DNA from: Fibrobacterota bacterium
Lineage (GTDB): Bacteria; Fibrobacterota; Chitinivibrionia; Chitinivibrionales; Chitinispirillaceae
Direction of reading: 5' to 3'
Assembly (NCBI GenBank): GCA_023436205.1
Contig: JAEZKC010000068.1
Location: forward strand, 62,001-126,000
DNA length: 64,000 nt
Of the stretch, positions 1-9,182 are shown in pieces (position 1 is the first letter of the stretch; every line of letters starts with the position of its first letter). A program made the position numbers and the translations under genes. The notes beneath the pieces are model-generated. The model saw only the letters and a program-made list of their open reading frames with translations. It ran no database searches and was not told where the DNA came from.

Positions 1-52
1 TGCAGGCAGATTTGTATTGAATCAGGAAATTACTATTTTTATACATACATGA
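1..52 (+). CDS. 3' end of an upstream gene (partial)
   Basis: The second reading frame is open from the window edge to a TGA at 50-52 and ends with the residues IFIHT. Its stop overlaps the ATG of the next gene by four bases (ATGA), a junction type found at several secure gene pairs in this window. Only 16 codons are visible, so no function can be given. From context it would be another polysaccharide biosynthesis gene. Confidence 0.4.
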   Translation, partial: AGRFVLNQEITIFIHT

Positions 53-1083
53 AACGCAGGATTATTGGAATTTTCAAGGTGAATGATTCAAGGGATGGGG
101 GATATTATATTGATCTGTATCTAGAAAAAGTATTAAAATTATGCGGAATGGATGCTGAATGCTTTGTCTTAAACCGCAGTACTGTTCCCCTTTCAAATTA
201 TAATAATAGCTTCTGCAATTATAAAAATCCAGTTTCAGCGATTATACATTTAGCAGCAATAATCAACAGAAGAAAGATAGGCATTGCCTACACGTGTCAA
301 TTCATTACGCTCCTTTACCTTTTGTTGCTGAAACCTTTCTATGGTTTTAAGCTGATTGTTAAGGTGGATGGTTTGACAACGCGAAAGGGGTTGAAGAAGT
401 ATACCTTTTTCCTGTATGATTTGATCTATCCTTATTTAATCAGCATGGCAGATGAGGTTATTTATGAAACTAAACTCCCCAGGGATAAATTCGATCGGCG
501 TGTACGAATGGGGAGATCAAGAGTTATTTATACACCGGCAACGAATTTTTCAGGGCTTTCGCTGCCTGCTATCGAACTGGGTGCCACTATTAAAAAAGAA
601 CCTGTTATTCTGTTTGTCGGCCGTTACTCTGAAGAGAAAGGCTATCATCTGATTGGAAACATTGCTTCTCAGCACCTCGACTGCAGGTTTATCCTAATCG
701 GGGGAGAAAAAAAGGTATATCAAGCACATTCAAACATTGAAGAGATCGGGCTTGTGACTCCGGAGGAGTTGCTTAAGTGGTATGCTCGATCTGATGTTCT
801 TCTCGTTCCCAGTGTAAGCGATGCTTTTCCCAGTGTAATTCGCGAGTATGCCTATTTCGGAAAACCGGTCATCGCCACAGAAGTTGGTTCCATCTCGGAA
901 TTCAGAGAATTAGGGATGATTATCAGACTTGTGAAACCAGAATGGAAATCATTAAGTCGGGAGATTTCTCTATGCACATCAGAGTACTTTTGCTGTCCTC
1001 AGAATACAGATGTTTTCAAAAGACATTTTGATCCTGATAAATCGGATATTCAGAAAAGCTATACGTCCCTTTTCTGCGGGTAA
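49..1083 (+). CDS. Glycosyltransferase family 4 (GT-B fold)
   Basis: A 344-residue glycosyltransferase expected to move a sugar from a nucleotide donor to a growing cell-surface glycan on the cytoplasmic face of the membrane. The C-terminal GT-B half is clear. FVGRYSEEKGYHLI lies at about residue 188, and SDAFPSVIREYAYFGKPVIATEVG-type residues follow from about 257, carrying the donor-binding E-x(7)-E region of group 1 transferases. The N-terminal half is divergent and slightly short for the family. The ATG at 49 has no good Shine-Dalgarno but overlaps the stop of the preceding frame (ATGA), which suggests translational coupling. The frame is also open back to the window edge, so a longer N-terminus cannot be excluded. 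The next gene is another glycosyltransferase 26 bp downstream. Acceptor and sugar specificity cannot be read from the sequence. Confidence 0.8.
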   Translation: MKRRIIGIFKVNDSRDGGYYIDLYLEKVLKLCGMDAECFVLNRSTVPLSNYNNSFCNYKNPVSAIIHLAAIINRRKIGIAYTCQFITLLYLLLLKPFYGFKLIVKVDGLTTRKGLKKYTFFLYDLIYPYLISMADEVIYETKLPRDKFDRRVRMGRSRVIYTPATNFSGLSLPAIELGATIKKEPVILFVGRYSEEKGYHLIGNIASQHLDCRFILIGGEKKVYQAHSNIEEIGLVTPEELLKWYARSDVLLVPSVSDAFPSVIREYAYFGKPVIATEVGSISEFRELGMIIRLVKPEWKSLSREISLCTSEYFCCPQNTDVFKRHFDPDKSDIQKSYTSLFCG

Positions 1084-1109
1084 TAAAAAAAGAGTGAAGC
1101 AATAAATAT

Positions 1110-2231
1110 ATGAAAATCGCACTTGTTGGAACACGCGGTATTCCGGCCAGCCATGGGGGTTTTGAAACGTGTGTAGAGGAGGTTGGTGCCCGCTTGGTTA
1201 ACAAGGGCCATCAGGTCTACGTGTATTCCAAAATTGATCCCTCCAATGCAGGTTTGAAAAGTTATCGGGGAATGAGAATCATACGGATCCCCCGAATCCC
1301 GGTCCAAGGGCTTGAAACCCTGTTTTCCACAGTTCTTTCGGTTATACATTCACTTTTCTTCAAGTTTGATCTGCATATGGTGTTTAACGGAGCGAATTCA
1401 CCTGCTCTAGTAATTTATAAACTCCTAGGCAAAAAATTCGCTCTGAATACCGATGGTTTGGAGTGGCAAAGAGAGAAGTGGGGAAAGGTAGGTAGAAACT
1501 ACTACAAATTATCCGAAAGAATTTCTGTTATGGTCGCAAAAAATCTGGTCTCCGATTCAAAAGGAATTCAAAATTATTATTTAGAAAAGTACAAAGCTCC
1601 TTCCACAATGATTGCCTACGGGGCCGGTGTGCCGCCTGATTATTCACAAAAACAGGTCGACTCGGTTCTCAAGGAGTTCAGGGTTAAGAAATTCAAATAC
1701 GTATTGCAGGTAACTCGGTTTGAACCCGAAAACAATCCGCTGCTGACAATAGAGGGTTTCAAGCTGCTCGGCAGAGAAGATCTCAGCTGCCTTGTTATTG
1801 GCGGGGCTCCCTACAATACACCTTATCTGCAGCAGATGATCAGTCAAGCAGGTCAGACAAGCAACATCTATCTGCCGGGGTACGTCTATCAGAAGGAATG
1901 TCTTGACATATTGTGGAAGCATTCGCTTTGTTATGTCCACGGAAACAGTGTTGGGGGTACTAATCCCGCTCTTCTTCAGGCCATGGCAGCTGGCAGGCCG
2001 GTTCTGGCTCTCGACTGTATTTTCAACAGGGAAGTGCTGGGCGACGGCGGCTATTATTTCAGCAGAGCACCACGGAGCATCTTTGGTGAATTGAAGTCAG
2101 TGGTTGATAATATTAGTAAAGCTGAACTGAAGGCGGCTGAAGCTGTGGAGAGGATACGCAGGTTCTACAATTGGGAACTGATTGCAGAGCAGTACGAAAA
2201 GCTTTTTAGTAAGCTTGTATATGACAAGTAG
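1110..2231 (+). CDS. DUF1972-type glycosyltransferase (rhamnosyltransferase-like)
   Basis: A 373-residue GT-B glycosyltransferase. The N-terminus carries GTRGIPASHGGFET at residues 7-20, the hallmark of the DUF1972 domain found in capsule and O-antigen rhamnosyl- or galactosyltransferases such as Cps2T-like enzymes. The C-terminal donor-binding half contains QVTRFEPENN near residue 205 and GGTNPALLQAMAAGRPVLALD near 282. It probably adds one sugar to an undecaprenyl-linked repeat unit, together with the neighbouring transferases and the flippase at 4503-5924. It converges on the GT2 gene with only 11 bp between stop codons. The Shine-Dalgarno is weak (AAGAGTGAAG some distance from the ATG). 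The family is certain; the exact sugar is not. Confidence 0.85.
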   Translation: MKIALVGTRGIPASHGGFETCVEEVGARLVNKGHQVYVYSKIDPSNAGLKSYRGMRIIRIPRIPVQGLETLFSTVLSVIHSLFFKFDLHMVFNGANSPALVIYKLLGKKFALNTDGLEWQREKWGKVGRNYYKLSERISVMVAKNLVSDSKGIQNYYLEKYKAPSTMIAYGAGVPPDYSQKQVDSVLKEFRVKKFKYVLQVTRFEPENNPLLTIEGFKLLGREDLSCLVIGGAPYNTPYLQQMISQAGQTSNIYLPGYVYQKECLDILWKHSLCYVHGNSVGGTNPALLQAMAAGRPVLALDCIFNREVLGDGGYYFSRAPRSIFGELKSVVDNISKAELKAAEAVERIRRFYNWELIAEQYEKLFSKLVYDK

Positions 2232-2242
2232 ACTGCTTTTCG

Positions 2243-3184
2243 TCATCGAATTTTGTCGAGGATTTTTTCACACAGTACTTCCGGATGTTTTATAAACCAA
2301 CCTGCCTTAAATAGATTCTGTACAAGTGCAGGTTTATCCGATATTTCCAGGCGTTTAGTGTAGTAGTCGAATAGATGGATGTACTTTCTTTTTATCCCGC
2401 TATCAATTCCCCATCTCATCAATGACCTGTACAGTGCAGCTTTAGTCTCCAGTTCGTTTGTGTTATGAATCCACCTGTTGGCCTGATGTATTCTCCTGAT
2501 AGATACATTTCTGTCGATCAAGCCGGAGGCCAGTTTCAAATGGTAAGCACATTGAAAAATGAATGCAGAATCCTGATGTAGCCGCAGGGACTCGTCAAAT
2601 GATAATCCATGTCGCATAATTGAGGATCTTTTCAAAGTAAGCGCGTTTATGTGGAAATAACCATTGTACTTTTTCAGATGCTTGAATCCGATCAGATATT
2701 CGAATAACACGTCGGCTGGGATTTTATGATTAACAGTAGTGATTGTGCGTGCACTGAGTCCCAATTTCTCCCATGCTTTACAACCAATGCTATCCGAGTA
2801 CTCGGATCCGGTTGCTCCATATACTCCGTCAAAAAAATTGTGCGCGTTAAACAGAACTTTTTCTGCGGCAAACCTTTCAGGTGTATAACGATCATCCGCA
2901 TCAAGGAATGCTATATATGGCTGTGTCGCCAAAGACAGTCCGAGATTTCTCGATGCCCCTGCTCCTCTGTTTTGATTTCCGGGATGGTGGAAAATTTTCA
3001 CTCGTTCATCGCGGCTGCGGAAGTCTTTACAGATACTTAGAGAATTATCAGGAGAGGCATCATCAACTATGATGATTTCCTTTACTTCTGCATGCGCCAG
3101 AACTGATTCCAGCGCCGACGGAATGAAACGTTCTGCATTGTATACCGGGATAATTACACTTGCTGAAAACGATTGATTATTCAT
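2243..3184 (-). CDS. Glycosyltransferase family 2 (GT-A fold)
   Basis: A 313-residue GT2 enzyme. The N-terminal GT-A domain shows VIIPVYNAERFI at about residue 10, IIVDDASPDNS at about 37, and the metal and nucleotide-binding DAD in FLDADDRY at about 95. There is no membrane segment, so it should be a peripheral cytoplasmic transferase rather than a processive synthase. The last 120 residues are poorly conserved helical sequence typical of the acceptor side. It is the last gene of a leftward group (flippase, FrhB-like protein, GT2), separated by 44 bp from the FrhB-like gene. Its role is inferred to be assembly of the same surface polysaccharide; sugar specificity is unknown. Confidence 0.85.
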   Translation of the reverse strand: MNNQSFSASVIIPVYNAERFIPSALESVLAHAEVKEIIIVDDASPDNSLSICKDFRSRDERVKIFHHPGNQNRGAGASRNLGLSLATQPYIAFLDADDRYTPERFAAEKVLFNAHNFFDGVYGATGSEYSDSIGCKAWEKLGLSARTITTVNHKIPADVLFEYLIGFKHLKKYNGYFHINALTLKRSSIMRHGLSFDESLRLHQDSAFIFQCAYHLKLASGLIDRNVSIRRIHQANRWIHNTNELETKAALYRSLMRWGIDSGIKRKYIHLFDYYTKRLEISDKPALVQNLFKAGWFIKHPEVLCEKILDKIR

Positions 3185-3228
3185 GCGGTTTTATAATCCA
3201 GTGACACTAATCTGTTTGTCGAGTTTCA

Positions 3229-4530
3229 TTATGGGTTTCTGAAAATCCTGACAGCAAATCGAATCAGTCGCTTAGGATTCAGTTTGGTTCTAATACTCTG
3301 AAGGAAAAGCTTGGTTGAATAATACCGAATTACTTTTTCTCTGCTGGAAAATTCTGCCAGTTTGAAAGAATTGCCGAGTAAACCTTTTTCCAAATGCTGG
3401 TTTGAAGGTGCTTTTGGCTCAATTACTGAGAAGTGATCCGGTTTGAAAGAAGACTGTTCATTCCACAAAGACTTGTAGATTTGCCAAGCTCTCTTTTTTT
3501 CTGCAATTTTTTGCCCTGAAAGCACCTGATCCTTATCTGCTGGGCGTAAAGACAAGATCTTTCTGTGAACAGCATTATCAACTAATTGTGCTCCAAGCGG
3601 GGTTCTGCACATGACCAGGCTTTCTCCTCTTATCCTGTCGATCCCTGTGACTCCATGAGGATCACCCATGGTGATATCTGAAAATACATTCAGCTTATCA
3701 AAGCAGATCGTGCAACGGGCCGGGGTGAAGAAGTCCTTGATCGACAGCCTGACTGTGGAGTCGACTTGGTATTCTTTTCCAGAAACCGTGTGTACAATGA
3801 CATTACCGGGATAGACGGGCTTGTTCTTATCTTTAAAAATTACCCGGGAGCACATTTCCCTGGTTACTTTTCGCGATAAAAAATCTATTGCAGCAGTAGT
3901 GAATACTCGCTCACAAATAAGCCCGATCTTTATGGCGATTTTTTTACCCAGTGTCGGGTCAAGGTCAATTAAATTCAGTAATCCGTGTATATGACAGGGT
4001 AGGCCAACTATGGCAACTTTTCCTTCGATTTCCTTGAGTGCCTTAGCAATCTTCAGAATGGGTATGGGGGTGTACTTTGATTTTTGAGCGGAGATAAGAT
4101 CTGTTCTGGTTCTGGCTAAGATGACTTCACCTCGAGGAGGAGAAGAGGTTTTCATGACGGATACAACCGCAGCTTCGATGTGCTTGGCTTCCAGAAGATA
4201 ATTGAGCAGTGCGGTAGTCGCGCCGCCGCTTTGTGAATTGCGGTCAATTTCCGCGTCGTTGGCTTTTCCCACATAGGCCGTCTGGATAGTTCCGACAAAG
4301 GGATCAGCGGGCATACTGCTTTTCAATGTGGATCCCAGATGTATTCCGGGGCACACGCGAAAGCATAGACCACATTTGTTGCATTTTGTACTGTCTATCT
4401 CAGGAAAAACATACCCTCCTGCAGTTTCAACATAGCTTATTGCAAATTTGCTGCAGACTGCATAACATGCACCGCAGGAATTGCACAGCAATGCATCCGA
4501 TACTATGCTGACGTTTTCTGTTTTTCCCAC
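3229..4530 (-). CDS. FrhB/FdhB-like Fe-S protein (coenzyme F420 hydrogenase beta-subunit family)
   Basis: A 433-residue protein with two 4Fe-4S ferredoxin motifs at the N-terminus, CNSCGACYAVC at residues 16-26 and CNKCGLCFRVCPG at about 50. The FrhB_FdhB N- and C-terminal domains follow, including PCHIHGLLNL near 178 and the Cys-containing PARCTICFDKLN near 272. In methanogens the family passes electrons between flavin and F420. In bacterial polysaccharide clusters like this one its substrate is generally unknown, so a reductive sugar modification is only an inference. The start is GTG, seven bases after AGGA, and lies 28 bases inside the end of the flippase gene, so the two are probably co-translated. 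It sits between the flippase and a GT2 gene. Confidence 0.8.
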   Translation of the reverse strand: MGKTENVSIVSDALLCNSCGACYAVCSKFAISYVETAGGYVFPEIDSTKCNKCGLCFRVCPGIHLGSTLKSSMPADPFVGTIQTAYVGKANDAEIDRNSQSGGATTALLNYLLEAKHIEAAVVSVMKTSSPPRGEVILARTRTDLISAQKSKYTPIPILKIAKALKEIEGKVAIVGLPCHIHGLLNLIDLDPTLGKKIAIKIGLICERVFTTAAIDFLSRKVTREMCSRVIFKDKNKPVYPGNVIVHTVSGKEYQVDSTVRLSIKDFFTPARCTICFDKLNVFSDITMGDPHGVTGIDRIRGESLVMCRTPLGAQLVDNAVHRKILSLRPADKDQVLSGQKIAEKKRAWQIYKSLWNEQSSFKPDHFSVIEPKAPSNQHLEKGLLGNSFKLAEFSSREKVIRYYSTKLFLQSIRTKLNPKRLIRFAVRIFRNP

Positions 4531-5924
4531 CAGTAATCCTTTGCCAAATTCAGAGTAAGCCTCAAGGGAGCAAAAAAGGATTTAGTTATCATAAAGAACA
4601 CCGATCTGCTCTTTTTGTATATCATCAGAGAAAAATAGGATGCAATACCATAGGAGATAAGAGTGGCGGCAGCGGCACCTGTGGACTGGTAACGTGGTAT
4701 CAGCAGCAGATTCAAAGCAACATTGAAAATGGCTCCGGAGGCCTGTGTTATAAGAGAAAACTCCAGAAGGTTTTCTGTGAGAATCCATTTACTTAGCGCA
4801 GCCCGCATGAAGATGAACACACCCGCCCAAATGTGAATTGCAAGAACACTGCTTGATTTGTGGTAGGCAGGTCCATACAGCAGTGAGATAATTGGGTCTG
4901 AAAACAGAGTAACCACAATGGCTAGAATGAAAGCCATTACGAAAAGTAAATCAAAAAGCATCTGAAGCCGTTTAAGATACTGCTCAGGCTGGTTCTCCTT
5001 CAGAGCTATCAGGCGTGGGAAAAATGAACTGACAATAGCGGTTGGTACAAAATACCAGATTTCAGAAAGTCTTGCCGCCACTGCATATATACCAACTTCC
5101 TGTTTGCTGACTAACCACTTGAGCATCACCTGATCCACTTTGAGATACACTGTTGCAAACAGGGCTCCTAATAAAATCATCCAGCTCTGGCTAAGAAATA
5201 TCTTTGCCTTTTCTTTGCTTGAGTTCCATTCCTTAAAGGGAACCGAAGAGCTGCTTTTGTAAAAATACACTATCAGCAGAGAGACCAGAAGAACCTCAAA
5301 CACGTGAACCATTGCGAAACTGAGAAGCTGTGCGCCGAAGAGAACCAGAGCGATTTTCAAAAGTGATGAACTGGCCAGTGTGATCATGTTCGCCAATGAT
5401 GAATAGCGGGACTGCACTTTCGATTCGAACCAGAAATTCAGCACCTCTATCGGTTTGAGCAGTATGGATGCGGATACCAGCACTAATAGCCAATATTCAG
5501 TGCTTGCAAACTGTTCCGTAACGGTGGCGACAACAAGAAATAGAAGGCAGGTTAAAACGCTCATTATGGCTTTTATATGAAAGGTAGTTCCCATTGTGAG
5601 ACCGGCGTCAGAAGGCTTTTTGACCAGCTCACGAACCACTAGTCCAGAAAGACCCATATGTGTGGCTACTGCAAAAAAACTGCTCAAAGCTAACGCATAA
5701 TTCAATGAACCGAATTGCTCCGGGCCGAGATGCCGGGCTACAAATACCCCAATGAATAGACCGGCAAGGATGCGAAGGACCTTCTCACTTAGAATCCAGG
5801 ATATATTCTTCAGATAAGATTCAAATCTGCTTACGAATGATCTGATCAAACCTGAATCCTTCTGTGGTCGTCTAGCATAAGAGCGGTTGCGGCCCGGTTG
5901 TCTCGGTGAGTAAGAGCTCTGCAT
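4503..5924 (-). CDS. Wzx-type oligosaccharide flippase (MOP superfamily)
   Basis: A 473-residue polytopic membrane protein with about 12-14 hydrophobic segments spread evenly along it. The N-terminal signature is ISWILSEKVLRILAGLFIGV followed by ARHLGPEQFGSLNYALAL, which is typical of the polysaccharide-synthesis/Wzx flippase family. The expected role is to flip undecaprenyl-diphosphate-linked oligosaccharide across the inner membrane. A basic hydrophilic N-terminal tail of about 40 residues precedes the first membrane segment. It is the first gene of the leftward group with the FrhB-like protein and GT2, and its last 28 bases overlap the next gene. No Wzy polymerase is visible in the window. 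Confidence 0.85.
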   Translation of the reverse strand: MQSSYSPRQPGRNRSYARRPQKDSGLIRSFVSRFESYLKNISWILSEKVLRILAGLFIGVFVARHLGPEQFGSLNYALALSSFFAVATHMGLSGLVVRELVKKPSDAGLTMGTTFHIKAIMSVLTCLLFLVVATVTEQFASTEYWLLVLVSASILLKPIEVLNFWFESKVQSRYSSLANMITLASSSLLKIALVLFGAQLLSFAMVHVFEVLLVSLLIVYFYKSSSSVPFKEWNSSKEKAKIFLSQSWMILLGALFATVYLKVDQVMLKWLVSKQEVGIYAVAARLSEIWYFVPTAIVSSFFPRLIALKENQPEQYLKRLQMLFDLLFVMAFILAIVVTLFSDPIISLLYGPAYHKSSSVLAIHIWAGVFIFMRAALSKWILTENLLEFSLITQASGAIFNVALNLLLIPRYQSTGAAAATLISYGIASYFSLMIYKKSRSVFFMITKSFFAPLRLTLNLAKDYWWEKQKTSA

Positions 5925-6121
5925 TATCCATTATGATGCATTTCTGTTTCGTTAACTCAAACATCTTTGGTATTACATTCAGAGTAAGAAGGGAAAACTA
6001 CTTCGCACCCTTCAGAAAGTCAAAAAGTAGAAGGTTCGGGGCACCTGGAAAAGAAATTCGGAATTGATTCCCCTTACACAAAAAAATAAGTATTTTGGAT
6101 ATCTTGACACTGGAGGTATAA

Positions 6122-6358
6122 ATGAGTGTAAAGTCCTTAGCTAAAAAAGCTAAATCCTTGGTATGGTTTATTCTCAAATTCGGTTCTCTTCTCGCCGGTA
6201 TCGCCTTACTCTTTAAAAGGCGTGAAAAGCTCCTCACCTTTCTCAAGAGCAAAAGCTTCCTCCTCACCGCTCTCTACGGACTCCTGCTCTCCCTCACCGC
6301 CGTGGCCTACCGCATCATTCAGGCTCTGAACTGGATTCTGCAGCAGGGTGGAAAGTGA
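6122..6358 (+). CDS. Small two-helix membrane protein, unknown
   Basis: A 78-residue protein with a strong Shine-Dalgarno (GGAGG, positions 6112-6116) before the ATG. Two hydrophobic stretches are visible, around residues 13-30 and 44-65. They are separated by a strongly basic loop (FKRRE followed by Lys-rich residues), consistent with a small inner-membrane hairpin whose positively charged loop lies in the cytoplasm. I recognise no family. It stands alone between the divergent flippase and valS, 130 bp before valS, and an overlapping frame on the other strand is a shadow. It is called real because of the ribosome-binding site and the membrane-like composition. Confidence 0.55.
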   Translation: MSVKSLAKKAKSLVWFILKFGSLLAGIALLFKRREKLLTFLKSKSFLLTALYGLLLSLTAVAYRIIQALNWILQQGGK

Positions 6359-6487
6359 GTGAGTATTGAAGATTTCGTCTTTTTACCCGTAATCCTCTTT
6401 TAAGCCCCCCTAAAACGCCCGAAATCCCTGTTCAGATTGTATATTATCTGATTGTCTTAAACTTTTCTAACAAAACTGGAAAGATTC

Positions 6488-9148
6488 ATGGAAAAACAGT
6501 ACAACCCCTCTGTTGTAGAAGATCGCTGGTATGCCCACTGGATTGAAAAGGGCTATTTTCATGCTGATGAGAACACTTCCAAACCCAAGTATTCCATAGT
6601 TATACCTCCTCCCAATGTGACTGGGGTGCTGCACATGGGGCATGCGCTCAATAACGGCATCCAGGATATCCTAATCAGGCACAAGCGGATGAGCGGGTAT
6701 GAGGCAATGTGGATGCCCGGTACGGACCACGCCGGAATCGCTACTCAGAATGTGGTGGAGAAGCGTCTTGCCAAGCAGGGCAAAAGCAGGCATGATCTGG
6801 GCAGGGAAGCTTTTGTTGAAGAAGTCTGGCGCTGGAAAGAGGAATACCATGCCACTATCACTACCCAGCTTAAAAAGCTAGGCTCTTCCTGCGACTGGCA
6901 GCGTGAGCGGTTTACTATGGATGAAGGGCTGTCTCGAGCTGTGAGAAAGGTTTTCGTTCAGCTTTATAACGAGGGTCTGATTTATAAGGGAAAGTATATA
7001 ATAAACTGGTGTCCCAGATGTCAAACTGCACTTTCCGATGAAGAAGCCGAGCATAAGGATCTTCAGGGCAAGCTTTACCATTTGAGATACCCTTATGCTG
7101 ACGGAAGCGGTTATGTCATAGTGGCCACCACACGTCCTGAAACTATGCTGGGAGATACTGCTGTGGCGGTTAATCCTACAGATGAGCGGTACAAGGGTAT
7201 TACCGGTAAAAAGATAAAACTTCCTTTGACTGATCGGGAAATTCCTTTTATTGTTGATGATTTTGTGGACAAGGAGTTCGGTACAGGTGCAGTGAAGGTT
7301 ACTCCGGCTCACGACCCCAATGACTTTGCCATGGGGCAGAGGCATAATCTGGAACCTGTGGTGGTGATGGATGAAACCGGGCACATGACCGGGCCGATTC
7401 CTGAAAAATACAGAGGTATGGATCGTTTTGCATGTCGTAAAGAGTTGATAGAAGACCTTATTGCACTTGATCTGGTGGAAAAAATTGAAGAGCACACTCA
7501 TGCGGTTGGCCATTGCTACCGCTGTCATACGGTGGTGGAGCCTTACTATTCAGATCAGTGGTTTGTAAAGATGAAACCGCTTGCCGAGCCGGCTCTGAAA
7601 GCTGCTCTCAATGATGAGGTGCGGTTTTACCCCAGCCGCTGGAAGAAGACGTATGTCGAATGGATGGAGAATATCCGTGACTGGTGCATAAGTCGCCAGA
7701 TCTGGTGGGGGCACCGGATCCCTGTATGGTATTGTGAATGCGGGGATGTTATTGTTTCAGAAGAGACACCCGATAAGTGTCCGAAGTGTTCTTCATCAAA
7801 GCTGACACAGGATAATGATGTTCTGGACACCTGGTTCTCTTCCTGGTTATGGCCTTTCAGCACCATGGGCTGGCCGGATGAAACTGCCACGCTAAAAAAG
7901 TTTTATCCTACCGATACGCTGGCGACTGCACCGGAAATTCTGTTCTTCTGGGTTGCCAGAATGATAATGGCAGGGTACCATTTCACCGGCAAGCTTCCAT
8001 TTACGGATGTAATCCTGCACGGAACGGTGCGGGACAAAACCGGCCGCAAGATGAGTAAAAGTTTGGGTAACTCCATTGACCCGCTGGAAATCATTCCGGT
8101 ATACGGTGCGGATGCCCTGCGTTTTTCCATGGTGATGATTACCGCTCAGGGTGCGGATGTTTTTCTTGGCAAAGATACATTTGACATAGGCAGAAACTTT
8201 GCGAACAAGCTCTGGAATGCCTCCCGTTTTCTGATAAGCAATATCGAAGACCCGGTCAGCTTCCAATCGTTGCCTCCAATTGACCGGTTGAAAGCTGAAG
8301 ACCGCTGGATTCTTTCTAAACTACAGCATGTAATCAAGTCCATGGATGACGCGATAACATCATACAGGTTCAACGAAGCCTGTCATACCATTTATGATTT
8401 TGCCTGGCATGAATTCTGTGACTGGTACGTGGAGGCAAAAAAGGCTGATTTGTATCAAGAAGAGGATCCTCAGAGAAGGGATGATGCGCTTGCTTTATCA
8501 GGATATGTTCTGGCTTCAATACTTAAGCTCTTACATCCGATCATGCCTTTCATAACTGAAGAAATCTGGAGTAATCTGAAAAGCAGGATGTCTTTTCCAG
8601 AAATAGTCGATGCTGATTCCATCATGATCGCTTCCTATCCCAAGGTTAAGGAGGCTTTAATCAATGATGAAATTGAAGGCAGATTTGATCTGTTAAAGGA
8701 AGTTATTGTGGCACTGCGTACCATTCGTTCTGAAAACAATGTTCCACCTGATAAGGTCGGGACTGCTACCATACTTCCTGTTGAAGAGCAGACGGCTGAA
8801 TGGTTCCGAAGCCAGATTTCCGTAATAAATCAGTTCGTAAAGCTTTCCGCGACCACTGTGGATGTGCATGGAACCAAGCCGGGATTTGCCGGATCTGCAG
8901 TTGTGAAGGGGAATCAGGTTTTTCTGAGTTTGGAAGGTTTGATTGACCGTAAAGTTGAAATAGAACGTTTGACCAAAGAAGTCTCCCGACTCAGGGGGTT
9001 GGCGGACGGGACCAAGGCCAGGCTGGAGAACGAAAGCTTTGTTTCCCGGGCTCCGGCAGAAGTCGTGGAGAAGGAGAAGGAGAAATATCAGGGACTTTTA
9101 CTGAATCTGGAAAAGATAGAGAAAAGTCTTGAGAGTCTTCAGAGTTGA
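6488..9148 (+). CDS. valS: Valyl-tRNA synthetase
   Basis: An 886-residue class Ia synthetase that charges tRNA-Val with valine in the cytoplasm. The Rossmann-fold signature HMGH is at residues 49-52 and KMSKS at 521-525. The editing (CP1) domain lies between them, with the conserved TTRPETMLGDTAVAVNP and GTGAVKVTPAHDPND stretches. An anticodon-binding helical domain follows, and the C-terminal 70 residues form the coiled-coil arm usual for bacterial ValRS (heptads around IDRKVEIERLTKEVSRL). Length is normal for the family. A short Shine-Dalgarno (GGAAAG) precedes the ATG, and a strong intrinsic terminator follows immediately. Confidence 0.97.
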   Translation: MEKQYNPSVVEDRWYAHWIEKGYFHADENTSKPKYSIVIPPPNVTGVLHMGHALNNGIQDILIRHKRMSGYEAMWMPGTDHAGIATQNVVEKRLAKQGKSRHDLGREAFVEEVWRWKEEYHATITTQLKKLGSSCDWQRERFTMDEGLSRAVRKVFVQLYNEGLIYKGKYIINWCPRCQTALSDEEAEHKDLQGKLYHLRYPYADGSGYVIVATTRPETMLGDTAVAVNPTDERYKGITGKKIKLPLTDREIPFIVDDFVDKEFGTGAVKVTPAHDPNDFAMGQRHNLEPVVVMDETGHMTGPIPEKYRGMDRFACRKELIEDLIALDLVEKIEEHTHAVGHCYRCHTVVEPYYSDQWFVKMKPLAEPALKAALNDEVRFYPSRWKKTYVEWMENIRDWCISRQIWWGHRIPVWYCECGDVIVSEETPDKCPKCSSSKLTQDNDVLDTWFSSWLWPFSTMGWPDETATLKKFYPTDTLATAPEILFFWVARMIMAGYHFTGKLPFTDVILHGTVRDKTGRKMSKSLGNSIDPLEIIPVYGADALRFSMVMITAQGADVFLGKDTFDIGRNFANKLWNASRFLISNIEDPVSFQSLPPIDRLKAEDRWILSKLQHVIKSMDDAITSYRFNEACHTIYDFAWHEFCDWYVEAKKADLYQEEDPQRRDDALALSGYVLASILKLLHPIMPFITEEIWSNLKSRMSFPEIVDADSIMIASYPKVKEALINDEIEGRFDLLKEVIVALRTIRSENNVPPDKVGTATILPVEEQTAEWFRSQISVINQFVKLSATTVDVHGTKPGFAGSAVVKGNQVFLSLEGLIDRKVEIERLTKEVSRLRGLADGTKARLENESFVSRAPAEVVEKEKEKYQGLLLNLEKIEKSLESLQS

Positions 9149-9152
9149 TTTG

Positions 9153-9182
9153 AGAGCCCCCTTCGGGGGGGCTTTCATTTTT
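9153..9182 (+). terminator. Intrinsic terminator of valS
   Basis: A G+C-rich hairpin (AGCCCCC, short loop, GGGGGGGCT) followed by TTTCATTTTT lies a few bases after the valS stop codon. It also overlaps the last codons of the convergent methyltransferase gene that ends at 9175. Confidence 0.85.

Noticed and set aside
6104..6121. TTGACA-like -35 box before the small membrane protein
   Set aside because: It overlaps the Shine-Dalgarno itself and cannot serve as promoter for that gene.
6878..7528. 216-codon minus-strand frame inside valS
   Set aside because: Antisense shadow of the ValRS editing domain; no supporting signals.
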